A stretch of 64,000 nucleotides of DNA, from contig NC_044504.1 of NCBI RefSeq assembly GCF_902362185.1, forward strand, positions 1,462,501 to 1,526,500. Reading direction: 5' to 3'. The notes under the pieces were generated by a model. The model saw nothing but the letters and a program-made list of their open reading frames with translations. It ran no database searches and was not told where the DNA came from. The position numbers were made by a program, and so were the translations under genes. Below, piece by piece: positions 37,773-48,255 of the stretch. The stretch is from Chanos chanos. Taxonomy: Eukaryota > Chordata > Actinopteri > Gonorynchiformes > Chanidae. Each line of letters opens with the position of its first letter. The first letter of the stretch is position 1.

Positions 37773-38640
37773 ATGAGTTCCTACTTTGTCAACCCACTCC
37801 TTTCATATAGTTCACATTAGGCGAGGCATTTCCTCTTTGGATCAGCTTTTCCACAGCTCGCGGACGGGTAGGCATATGATGGCTTTTTGCAACAATGCTA
37901 GTTTCCAACATATTACACAGATTCGGAAAAAAAATGTCATTATGGGAGCCCAGCAATGCAGGGCATAAGTTATCAACCGAATCCTGGTGGAATTACGTGT
38001 CACAGTGACCGCTCTAAATTTTACGGATACGATAACTTACAAAGACAGCAGCTCTTTACGACACTGCGCGAGGCCGGACTGCTACGGCGCCCCGACTGTA
38101 AATCGTACAGTGGTAATACTGGCGAGCTACCAGAACGCCTAAATCAGAACTCGTCCCCCTTCTCAGATGTTCCCCGGGATGAGACCTCAAGGTTGGGTAT
38201 CGTAAAACTGGCTTTCAAATCACGCAAGGGCCTCTCTCTCCCCCTCTCTATCTTTCACTTCCCTTGTTTTGCAGATATTTTTCTATATTTGGTTGGCCTA
38301 TGATGGCATTTTTCAAAGCTCAGCTCCAATGTGCTTTTACAGGCCTGCCGACGGGTAGGAATAGATATGTGTTGGATTTTAACTTTGTCTAGTTCCTACT
38401 TACAGAGGAAAAGGCAGGCAGTCATAGCCCAGAGCAGCCTCACAACCCAGCAGCTGGACCGAGAATGGCTTTTAATCCCTCCAAGTCAGAATCAGGGGAA
38501 TCTCTCACAGCTCGACTCTGGAACAAAGGTCAAGTGAAAATATGGCTTCAAAACAGCAGAATGAAATGGAAAAGGATCACTCCACACCTATATTCAGTGC
38601 ACTCAGCCGAGACTTGGAAAAGACTGTTGACGGAAATGGT
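37773..38640 (+). pseudogene. hoxd8: hoxd8 pseudogene
   Basis: Decayed two-exon hoxd8 in its expected place between hoxd9 and mir-10/hoxd4. It opens with ATG and MSSYFVNPLLS, the Hox8 start, but reaches a TAG after 15 codons (37818-37820). An internal piece (about 37980-38150) reads TCHSDRSKFYGYDNLQRQ, then PDCKSYSGN, then LNQNSSP; FYGYDNLQRQ and the PDCKS..SGN spacing match HOXD8 better than HOXB8 or HOXC8. The hexapeptide reads MFPGMRPQ in a shifted frame (38167-38190), with Trp changed to Gly. The donor CAAG|GTTGGG (38191/38192) and acceptor TTACAG (38405) are kept, implying a 214-base intron. Exon 2 has lost most of helices 1-2 to stops and shifts, but helix 3 survives as QVKIWLQNSRMKWKR (38531-38575), with F49 to L and R53 to S. 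It cannot encode a working homeodomain. Confidence 0.93.
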
Positions 38641-39892
38641 ATTATAATAATCGTTTGAGTAAATTATTGTTGTTGTTGTTGTTGTTGTTAGTAATATTAG
38701 TTTTACTATTTCAGTTACTTTGTTCCTTTGCAGTAATAACTGCAATTTTTGCTGTTGGCATTCATGGTAATAGTAATACTATGATAAAACAATATTTTTT
38801 TCAAGTCCAATATTTTTTGAATAATTATTTTCTGTTCTGTTATTTTCTTTTCTGGCTGTCTTTTTTTTAATTTGTTGATTCTGTCATTAATCTGTAGGTA
38901 AGAAATTACTGAAAAAAACTATTGAACTATTGAAAAAAAAGTTCTAATTTCGATAGCATACAAGTCTTTCAAATCTTTGATGCAAGTTAAGTTCTGTTAT
39001 TTTGAATGTAACGTGTTGATCTCTGACATGATTGTTTTTGTGACGTAATCAATATATAAGCACTATAATTCCGCCGACTTGCTGTCTGTATAATTCTACA
39101 CCCAGAACGCTGATTTTCGTCCGAACTGGGTAAAAGTCGTCAAAATGATAAGCACTGATAAGCATGTCAGACATCATTGTTTATTTTCCTGTGTAACTTT
39201 TAGACGGGTTGCATAATAATTAATAATTTATGCGTTAGATATAATTAATTTTATAATTTGTTATCTCGCTTTCTTTCTTCATGTAGCCTATTTATTAATT
39301 TAAGGGGGGAGGGCAATATACGTTCGAATGGATTATCAACACCTCGGTTGTAATAATAGTTCTATCATTCTGTTTTAAGTATATACAGTTCCATCTATTT
39401 AATTTTAAAATTAAATTTCGCGTAAATTGAAAAAAAGAAAGAAAGAAAAGAAAAAACAGCAACACCAAAATAAAATCATGAATGTCTAAATGAAACTATT
39501 TTGCCGCTTAACACCAGAAAGAAAATCCTTTAAAATGTCTGTGTAACATGAAACAGTAGATATACCCCTTGCACCTAACAATCTTCGTATACTTTCTGAA
39601 ATAACTAATAGCAAAGCACATTATATAGACTCATACACTTTTTAATTTTGTTTCGTTTAAACTGAGGGTGTAATAAATATCTTAACTAACCAGAGCATTT
39701 CGCTTCCGATCATTACACACATTTTCACAAACCTTGGCACTGAGAGGAAATAAATGTTCTAAAAAATTGTTTGGCGTTACCTTCACGTTCTCTTAACTAA
39801 CTGACATAATTCTGCAAAATATGATATAATAGATAAGGATTTAGTTACAAATTCGAAGTTTGTGATTTTTTTTTTTTTATCTAACAACACTG

Positions 39893-39922
39893 TGAGAGAG
39901 AGAGAGGGAGGAGAGAGAAAGA

Positions 39923-39970
<48 letters not shown>

Positions 39971-39979
39971 AGAAAGAGA
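39893..39979. repeat. (GA)n microsatellite
   Basis: Long, slightly interrupted GA purine run. Confidence 0.9.
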
Positions 39980-40469
39980 TGCAAAACCACTTATTTGTTT
40001 TCCAATAAACATCAAAGTCGCCCACAGTCACCCAAAATTAGAACCTCTGAATATATCTAGCGCCATTTATTTTACTGTCGTTTACGATTTGAGCAGATCA
40101 AAAATATTTGACACAAGGAGCGGAATTGTGAAGCAAAAAAAGCGTTGTATGGTTTAAAGCTATAAGGGAATGGCCTTGGTGATTATGCGCAAAACGGACA
40201 GGGAATTGCTGCAGCCTGAAATTCCTTTTTGTTAGAAGACAATTTACAGCTTGGTAATAGACCTTTTTATGAGCCTGTATCGCTTGTCATTGGATGCCAC
40301 TGGTCATGTGCACTAGGCGAACGTCTTCATGGTCCTATTCCTCATTTCCCTGGCGATTTTTTCACCGCATTCTGCAGCTAAAGCGTCCCAACCGAAACAC
40401 TCTGTCTAGGCTCTCATATTAGTTTTATATCACAGGTGCTATAAGTGAGGGGCTCGGCTAACTTCAGAG

Positions 40470-40642
40470 ACGCGGTAGAGTTCTTACTGTTAGCTTGTCA
40501 GTCACGAGCTGGGCGCTGCTGCCTTCGCATCTCCAAGTAGGACACGTCAGGCTGTATCTTGTGTGCACGTCAGTAATCATAATGCCGTGTAATATCAGGC
40601 AAAAGTCAAAGAGGGAAGACATGGAATATCCGGCTCTGACTG
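40470..40642 (+). other. Candidate 5' non-coding first exon (hoxd4/mir-10/hoxd3 primary transcript)
   Basis: A less AT-rich 170-base stretch ends in a strong splice donor, CTGACTG|GTAAGT at 40642/40643. A TATA-like CTATAAGT lies at about 40439-40446. There is a possible upstream start ATGGAATATC just before the donor. The 5' boundary is a guess from the TATA-like spacing. Mammalian HOXD3/HOXD4 and miR-10b transcripts are known to use distal promoters, which is the basis for this inference. Confidence 0.3.
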
Positions 40643-41076
40643 GTAAGTTGACTTTTTCACCAGATTTTTTGTCCGTCTTGTTCTTCGGTGCTGTCCATGT
40701 GAAATTATATCAACGATAATTTATCTATTGACGACAGAGGAACCTGGTGCTTTTCATTATTAACAGTTTAGAGACAACAGGACAGGAAATATTAGCGATT
40801 GTTTCCGATTATTTGTCATCGAAAACAGCCGTAAGACTAGTGTTCTGAGGTTAATAAATCGTCTACAGTACTCTACACCACCAGTTGTATGTGCGCTGTT
40901 TGATAAATGGCGACTGTTTCATTTAATGACTGTATCATCATATGATTTGAAATGATTATATCTCTGCTTGTTATTACAAACTTAAGATATGTAGTTACCT
41001 CGATGCCAATGCACATAGAAACACGCACTCAGAAGTAAATAGCTCAGAAATGCTTGTGCAGTTGTTGTTGATATTG

Positions 41077-41155
41077 TTATTATTAGTATTATTATTATTA
41101 TTATTACTATTATTATTATTATTGCTACTACCATTATTATTATTATCATTGAGCA
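41077..41155. repeat. ATT-rich trinucleotide block
   Basis: Imperfect ATT/GTT repeats. Confidence 0.85.
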
Positions 41156-42644
41156 GCATATATTATTCACAAACAGAAGGATTGGTGGTTAACAAAGTTC
41201 AACAAGTTAGCCGAGGGTAGTTATTAAAACGGAATTACTTTGAGGAGTTACTTTAAAAAGAAAATGTAACCGGTGACAACAAATACGATGTTAGGTGAAA
41301 TACATATGTGTGTATGGTTATTAGGTGGTAAATACACGGTGTACACATAGCTTATTTTTGTGTGAAGTTTGGGTTTACTGAGCCTGCACTGCGTAGAAAA
41401 GCTGTGAAATGCTATGGAGAAGTGTGAGGAAAAAAAATCCCACTGGATTATGAATAATATGACCCTTTACTGAAATATCCTTCCCTTTAAATGTCACGAA
41501 AATAACCTCCTGTTAACCAAGCCATTCTTCAATCGTGCAACTGCACAGAAATAAAAAAAAAACGCTCAACAAACTTTCTAATACTGAAACTAAGCTAATG
41601 ATGCAGACAATATTAATGAAAGATAAAAACAGCAAAGAATTCAGTAGCACGAGCTTGGTAGCCGATCTGAAGTGTGTGAAAGCAGCCGTTTTAAGAGCTA
41701 TTCGGCGCTGCCTGGAGATGGGGGTTACGGAACAAAGACAGTATTTCACCCATGGCTGACGGGCAGCTGCAAAAGTATTTACAGCCTGACTGCAATGCGG
41801 CAAAAGAAAGAGAGAGAACAGGCGCTGGATATGAGGCCTACGAGTCCGTGCCACGAAAACCTGGAGAATAAATGTTTAAATGTTTATGATTCGACAGCTC
41901 GAGAAAGTTAAGACGAAATGCGACAAAATAGCTCGAAAATCGTATTTCTGGAAGCGGCCTGTATTTCACTGGGTTTCTTTTGTTTTGTTTTGTTTTGTTT
42001 TTATTTCATTTAATTCGGTTTTCTTTACCATGCATAGATGCTTTCAGAAAATATCAGCAAAATCACGAGGAGCGCTAAACATGAACTAACTACACATTAA
42101 CATTTCAGTTGGTAAAGGTGAGACAGGAAATTCGAGCCAAGTTAACAAGGGTGTGGATCTCTCTCTTTTTGGAGGTCACAGTTAACGTCGGTGTTTGAAA
42201 GTTGGTTTAAGGCACCATTGTGAAACATTCCGATAATCAGATGTCGGTGATATTACTGATTCTCGTCAAGTTGAGAAAATAACCTCAAACAATTATACCA
42301 AGGAGCAGAGGTTCAAATAAAAAAAAATGTTTGCATGTTTTCCAGAGCGTTCATGATGGTCATGCCATGGTCATAAAGCTCAAACGACATGAATTCAATT
42401 TGGGATTAATCATGTTTCTGTAGTTCGGAATTTGTTTTAAAATTTCAAATCCCTTTTCTCAGCCTCTTGTGGAATGACTATGACAGTAGAAATGGAATAA
42501 CTATGATGTAATTTTCAACGGTGCACTGGATTTCCCACCGGTAGCCTGTTCTGTAAACTGATGGGAAAATTACATTCATACATGAAATTTCCCTTTGAAA
42601 TGGTTAGTTTTAGTTTTCACACAGACGCAGACACAGACAGACAT

Positions 42645-42674
42645 ACACACACACACACGCACACACACGCACGC
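42645..42674. repeat. (CA)n microsatellite
   Basis: Interrupted CA run, followed after about 20 bases by a short GATA run (42691-42709). Confidence 0.85.
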
Positions 42675-42892
42675 AAAGAACACCGGCAGGATAGATAGAT
42701 AGATAGATTTGTCACAAACTGTATATCATTTTGCATTGCGCAATGGAACACATGAAGGCCAAAAACTAACCCGATACAGTCCGTACCTTTAAGAGAGGCT
42801 TTACAACATACGCTCAACTGGGAGAAACATTATTTGCGTGTCTAGCATGTAATATAGCATACTCCAAACACCTTAAACAAGACGCTTGTTTT

Positions 42893-42908
42893 CCGGCAGA
42901 CGGCGCTG
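42893..42908 (+). promoter_or_regulatory. CTCF-like motif
   Basis: CCGGCAGACGGCGCTG matches the extended CTCF consensus except for G at the third position and C at the ninth. It lies between the hoxd8 relic and mir-10. Confidence 0.35.
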
Positions 42909-43705
42909 TTGCCCAACAGTCAAACATTTTTCGCAACATTTTCCGCATCGTTTGCTTTGGAGGTCATGTATCTAGAGCCTTATTGGTTGACAGAAGCACA
43001 TGACTCTCTATTACGTCTTTCTTTGACCTAAAATTTAAAAAAAAATGCAGACTATGGAAACTAATGAATGAAAAGAGTTGGGTCTGTTTATAACGTAGTC
43101 TACTGAGTGACCTCATCCGTTTGTGCCACCAAGGAGGAGCGTCTCTTGACTTTATTAATGTGAAGGCATATGCTACCAAATCTTATTGGAAACTTAAGAA
43201 TAAATGAAATTTGTTGAAAATAAACATTAGGAAACAAATGCGGATTTTCTAAATCCTTTTGTTTCGCCCTCGATTCCATTGTGTAGATTTTGTTTTCAAT
43301 GCAGGATCTCATCAGATTTTTAGCTATATAAAAAAGAATCAGTTTTTCATATATTTAAATAAATTGTGGAAAGTTTACCGTTTTACTTTGCTTTGAGATC
43401 TTGCGCGACCTCACAACATCTATGGAAACGTGGGGTTTTGTTGGTGTCGTTCTGAAACAGTACCAACCTGCCATATGGTGGTGGAATTTTCTCAGTCAAA
43501 GACTCAGAGATTCACGCCAGGAATTCTTTTTATTGCTTTATTACCGTACACTTGCGGAGATCAGTCAGGAGAAAAGGGGGCGGGGGTGAGATGAGAAGGG
43601 GGGGGAGCACAAAAGTACTTTTGGCTCACAAAAGTACACTACAGAAGTACACCACAAAAGTACGTAACTACGTAAGGTCCACCACAAAAAAAACCCTAGA
43701 AACAA

Positions 43706-43733
43706 AACAACAACAACAACAACAACAACAACA
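43706..43733. repeat. (CAA)n microsatellite
   Basis: About nine CAA units. Confidence 0.88.
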
Positions 43734-45786
43734 GTAAACAATTAAATTTACGAAGTAAAGGGTATGGAGTTAGAAAGCTATGAGGGGAAGAATTAATGCT
43801 TAGCTGCATAACTTCATATTCCAAATTTGCTTAATTGTTTCAGAAGCAAATGATTAAATTTGCTTTAAGTTTTGTTGCTTAGTTCAGTAACAATGGTGTT
43901 TTAAACTCCTTTCTGCAGTTCCCCTGCCTCGAGTCTCTGTCGTGAATGTAGAATAATTACGCCATGCTTTTTATTTTCGCCTGACATCAGTGCAATCGCC
44001 GTTATTGAATAAGTGCAACTTTGAGGGTTATTTATGGCAGTAGTGCGGTGTCATGAATGGCTGTGGGGAAGCACGTGATACCATTAAACTTTGTTTTATG
44101 GCCAGGGAGTTGACAAGCCAAAATATAATTCACATTGTGTATTACAAAGGACTTGCAGATGGTTTAGAATAGATCGGTGATTCGGACGAAGCAAAGGATA
44201 AGGTCTGTTTTTTGTTGTATCATGGTTATACACGCACATCGGTGCGCTTTTCAGGGTGGAAGAACCCGTCGAGGTAAGGTCTGTTTCAATACTTGTCACT
44301 GAACTTGTGCTGGTATGATCTGCATAGTGTGCCATCAGCCGCCAGTCTGCTCGACTTTATTTACTGTATATGGACGTTTGATTGGGGCACGATGCTTCCA
44401 CATCTTTCCATGTGTGGGCACGAGAAGTTACATAACTATACAGTAAAAAAAAAAAACAGATAGGAGATTAAATGAAGATGACGTAAATGTTGTGCAGTGG
44501 AAGGGTTTTGTTGCAAATGTGGCGCCACGCACTGCCTGTGTGTTTCCATCTGCCTTGTGGTCTTGTGCTTTGAAACCCGAAACTTGTAAAACTTAATTTA
44601 AACTTTTTAAAACCCGAAACATACAAAAAGAAAAAAAAGATGGGGAAAAAAACATTGAAACTGTTTTAGTCTCTGAGTGTTTCCATTTAGTCGTACAATC
44701 GCACACATGTAATTCATAAAGGAATATTATCTGCTCAAAGTGCATGCATGAATCGTAATTCTTTTGCTTTTTCAATAATGTGTAGATATCTATGTTCCTG
44801 AACGCCTTGCTAAGTAAGTTTATTTATAAGCAATAACAATAAATTCGATTGTAAACTATGGAAATAGGCTATGGTTCATACGTAAGTAGTGGAGAGAAAC
44901 GGGCATCCCTGCTGTGTTTTGGTAATTCGATTTTGCATTAATAAAATTTTTGAGAGCGGCCCAAACGAAATTATCACAGTAATTTGAACAACCTTTCTGT
45001 ATAACTGATGCATTTTGAAAAACATCAAATTGGTATGTCTGGGCCTTTTGTCTGTTGACGTGCACATGCTCTTTAGCGCCCCCGTTCTGCGTTTACCTCA
45101 GTTTGGCTGTAAGAGACCCGGACTGTGAGGCATTTCAAATAACGGAAATCTGTGTTTAACGTAACATTATGACAATTTAAAAATATACATCGTGCGTCCA
45201 AACTCGGCGTTTAATTTGGGCTCTGTATTTTGAATAATCGTTATGAAATCCACCCCGAAAAGAGTGAATAGGCTTTTATACAACCTCATAAATGCACGTC
45301 CTTTGTACACGTGCATTTATTAAAAGGCGCAGAAAACAAATTCACAAAGCTCATTTTAGTTGAAATCTACGCGAAAATTAATTGTTTTACATGGTGTTGC
45401 ATTTATACTATTTTTACTTTAATTGTAGATTATATGTAATGTATATTCGGATTTACAAGCTATGAAAGAAATCGGGGAAGATCACGGATTTAATCACTTT
45501 ATTTTAATTGCATGTAAGGACTGGAAGGCTACCTAGTGAGGGTTATTACTTATTTCCTGAAACATTTTTGTCGTATATCTAAAACATAAATAATGCGTAA
45601 TTATTATTACTAGACATTCTTAAACGATTGGATGTTTTTAGCAGAGAAAATGTACGCCGACTTTTTAAAGAAAGCTGTTACAGGCACTCCCTTTTTCAAT
45701 CAAATCACCCTGTTTTATAATTGAGCAAACATGTATTGTTAATAAATTTTGAAAACATGCGAAGCCCTTGTTACATTTTAACCCAG

Positions 45787-45882
45787 GGGTCAGGACAAGA
45801 GGTGACTTTAGTCCTTTTGTTCATCAGGATCCCGGCTTTGACCCGCCGGAGCGAGTCGCGAGGCAAGGTGAAACACGGGTCA
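45787..45882 (+). promoter_or_regulatory. Retinoid receptor half-site cluster with a DR5 element
   Basis: AGGTGA-AACAC-GGGTCA at 45866-45882 is a direct repeat with 5-base spacing, the classic RAR/RXR arrangement. It is preceded by GGGTCA (45787-45792), AGGTGA (45800-45805) and an inverted TGACCC near 45839. The cluster lies 1.1 kb before mir-10 and 2.4 kb before hoxd4. Group 4 Hox genes are established retinoic-acid targets. Confidence 0.55.
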
Positions 45883-46526
45883 AGCTGTCTAACAAATATT
45901 AAAACTCAAAACATTTAACATCTCTGTCAGTTTTTCCGTTAACAACGGATTTAAATCAACGGAACGGTTTATTTGTGATAAACGGTGCTCATAACTATTT
46001 AAATATTGGTCGCTAATTTTCCTGCTGGCCTGAAACCATTGCTTAGCCCTCTCTTGCGCTGTCATGTTAGGCCTAATTAGTCTGTTATTCTTAAATATAA
46101 CTGTCTATGATCATATCTTGTGAAACTGCAAACAACGTTTTCTCCAGATTTCCGTTGAGAAATAAAAATCAGACGACCGGGCTTTGAATAAAGCTGCATC
46201 GTTTAAATTTCATTACTAAATCCGTGACACGTGAAGAAATCGATGCCATCCTCTTTCTTCAAATCTAAACTTAGACAGTTTATTATAAGACAAGACAATA
46301 CGTTGTAATTAATTTTCACATTTCACATCCTTAATTTCCTTGGCATTCTTCCTCACTGGCATCAAGGAGCTGGTCACCAGATGGGTCCCAGAATCCATGA
46401 ACTTTTCTTACTCTACCGTAGTCTGCTGTCGCCCACGTAAAAATAATGAAACTTTGGGATGTGATTAAAAATGATTTGGTCTGACCTTTTGGCCTTTTAG
46501 CCTTTGTCTTAGTTGAGTTCTCTCAG

Positions 46527-46602
46527 TATTCGAGCAATACTCGGGGCAGTTGAAAAAGAGAACTCGCGTGATTCGCTTTATCTCCATGGAAGCCTTCCAA
46601 AT
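46527..46602 (+). other. Candidate internal non-coding exon upstream of mir-10
   Basis: A pyrimidine-rich acceptor tract (CCTTTGTCTTAGTTGAGTTCTCTCAG) precedes a 76-base segment that ends at a strong donor, AAAT|GTGAGTAC. It lies about 370 bases before the mir-10 hairpin. An alternative acceptor (CTTAG) lies 14 bases earlier. No conserved reading frame is apparent. Confidence 0.3.
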
Positions 46603-46952
46603 GTGAGTACAATCTGCCACCATTTACTTGTTAGGAAATTATTTAGAGAGGGATGCCAATATTATGGGCATTTTGATCCGACCCAAAGCTGTGCAAGTAT
46701 TTGTGAGCGACAGCACAAAGAAAACGAGCAGATGAAATCAAATATCAAACATTTACAAAAATGTTCACTCAGGAATATTTAACCTATCTATTAACAGTTG
46801 CGTAATTGCTAATTGCATTGAGTGAATAAAATGAAGTAATCCCAACTGGGGGTCAGTTTGCTCACTTAAAGGTTATTTTAAAGCTTATTGAGCTGAAGAT
46901 AAGGTTGCGATTAGTTTTCATCTCCAAAAACCTGTATCTATTGGACTTGAGT

Positions 46953-47046
46953 ACTCCGTCGTCTATATATACCCTGTAGAACCGAATTTGTGTGAAGAAA
47001 TCAGGGTCACAGATTCGATTCTAGGGGAGTATATGGTCGATGCAAA
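46953..47046 (+). ncRNA. mir10b: mir-10 microRNA precursor
   Basis: The mature 5' arm begins TACCCTGTAGAACCGAATTT at 46970 and runs to about 46991. The A at position 12 marks the miR-10b/10d type (miR-10a has T). The 3' arm, beginning CAGATTCGATTCTAGGGG at 47010, pairs with it to form the hairpin. The flanks GTCTATATA and TATATGGTCGATGC match those of vertebrate mir-10b. It lies 1.2 kb upstream of hoxd4, the canonical HoxD position, on the same strand. The microRNA represses mRNAs carrying ACAGGGT(A) sites, including HOXD10 in mammals; hoxd10 in this window has such a site. Which teleost paralogue name (mir-10b or mir-10d) applies is uncertain. Confidence 0.97.
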
Positions 47047-48255
47047 AACTTCAACAAAATCTTTGGTCGTACAGGGTCAAAATAATAATAACAATAATAA
47101 TGAGGACAGTTATACTCACACCTGTTGGGATTTGTACCTTTGTATGACAAAACTGTAGTCTATTACTAATGGCGTTGTGTAAATGTGCTTGGTTGCTGTG
47201 CAGGCTTTACGCTGCCTGTGTGTGTGTGTCTTATACATATTAGATGCAAAGTGCACATAGTGGACTGTGTGTTACAGACACTGAAAAACGGTATATTTCC
47301 TCTTCGTGATATCATCACATATCTCTGCACTTTCATGCTTTCATCTTCGCTCTTCATTAACAATGCAGTTGATCTAAAGAGGTGTCATCCCATTCTAGAG
47401 ACTTCTGCTGTCCTCATAAAACCTCTGTCGTAAGTTCTCGTGTTATTTCATTGACTCAAGAGAGACTTTACCCATATATGGTGTACACAAGCATGGATGT
47501 GTATGATGCATTCATGCAGGATTATTGCTTCTTATATAATTCATCAAACCCTGATGTTCGCCTCCTTTCATTCTCGTCTGATCTGTTTTATTTCATGTGC
47601 CTGATTATTGATTGTCAGATGGCATTGATGGTAATCCGTGGTATTCCTTTGGTTCTCCCTGAAAGCGCGCGAGCAGATGACACGATGGGACTGCGGTAAC
47701 TTTTAAATGACCTCTCGTTGACAAAGACGGTCTCCATCAATTGTCTACAGGCTTTATGCGGCCCCTTTTCTTAGCCCGGGGCCGTTTTGGGTCTTTTATT
47801 TGTTTTTCAGTAAAAGTCTCTTGCTTTAGCTTGATTTAGTGAAGTTGAATATTAAACCCACACATGAACCGCTTCAATACAGACATAAGTATCTTTATAT
47901 CTGATCAGAAATTGTTGCGTTAAATGTCTTCATTCGTCTCCCCGCGATTGCGATATTCATAAAGTGTTATTCAGAGCATTAAGGTTATGATATAACACAC
48001 AGTCATGCTTACACGCTGTCTTTCAAATGAATAAATTATTTTATGTAGCCCAATCCAAATAATCACTCAACTTTGTGAAAATTCTTGTTAGGTGTGCAGG
48101 TTTTTTATCCACTAATAAACCCCCTTTTCTGCCATTGGCCACTCTTGTCACGTGGTGCCTAACTTTATTCAGTTGACAGCAAGTAGGAGGGCTTTATGGA
48201 GGGAGGAAAAAAAGACAACTCGAGAAAAATTAGTATTTTCTACCTTCAGAAATTA
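47047..48255. other. mir-10 to hoxd4 spacer and hoxd4 promoter
   Basis: 1.2 kb without a further gene. The final 130 bases hold an inverted CCAAT box (GCCATTGGCC at 48131-48140) and CACGTG (48149-48154). Upstream is AT-rich with one plus-strand open frame (47382-47699) that resembles nothing known. Confidence 0.5.
48131..48154 (+). promoter_or_regulatory. hoxd4 promoter: NF-Y (CCAAT) and USF (E-box) pair
   Basis: GCCATTGGCC at 48131-48140 and CACGTG at 48149-48154, about 100-125 bases before the hoxd4 ATG. The same NF-Y plus USF pairing is described for the Hoxb4 promoter (HxRE elements), which supports a shared group-4 promoter design. Confidence 0.55.

Larger units (their letters stand above)
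38576..46952. other. hoxd8 relic to mir-10 intergenic spacer
   Basis: Over 8 kb without a coding gene. Contents: GTT run at 38667-38690, (GA)n at 39893-39979, a possible first non-coding exon ending at 40642, an ATT-rich block at 41077-41155, a CTCF-like site at 42893-42908, (CA)n at 42645-42674, (CAA)n at 43706-43733, a homeodomain-type dyad at 43845-43864, a retinoid half-site cluster at 45787-45882 and a possible internal exon at 46527-46602. The stretch 43,820-44,110 has several TTTATGG and TGATTAA motifs and looks like a candidate conserved element. Confidence 0.5.

Noticed and set aside
48196-48255. An upstream ATG extending hoxd4 by 20 residues
   Set aside because: The extension does not match other Hox4 proteins, and MAMSSYMV at 48256 is the conserved start.
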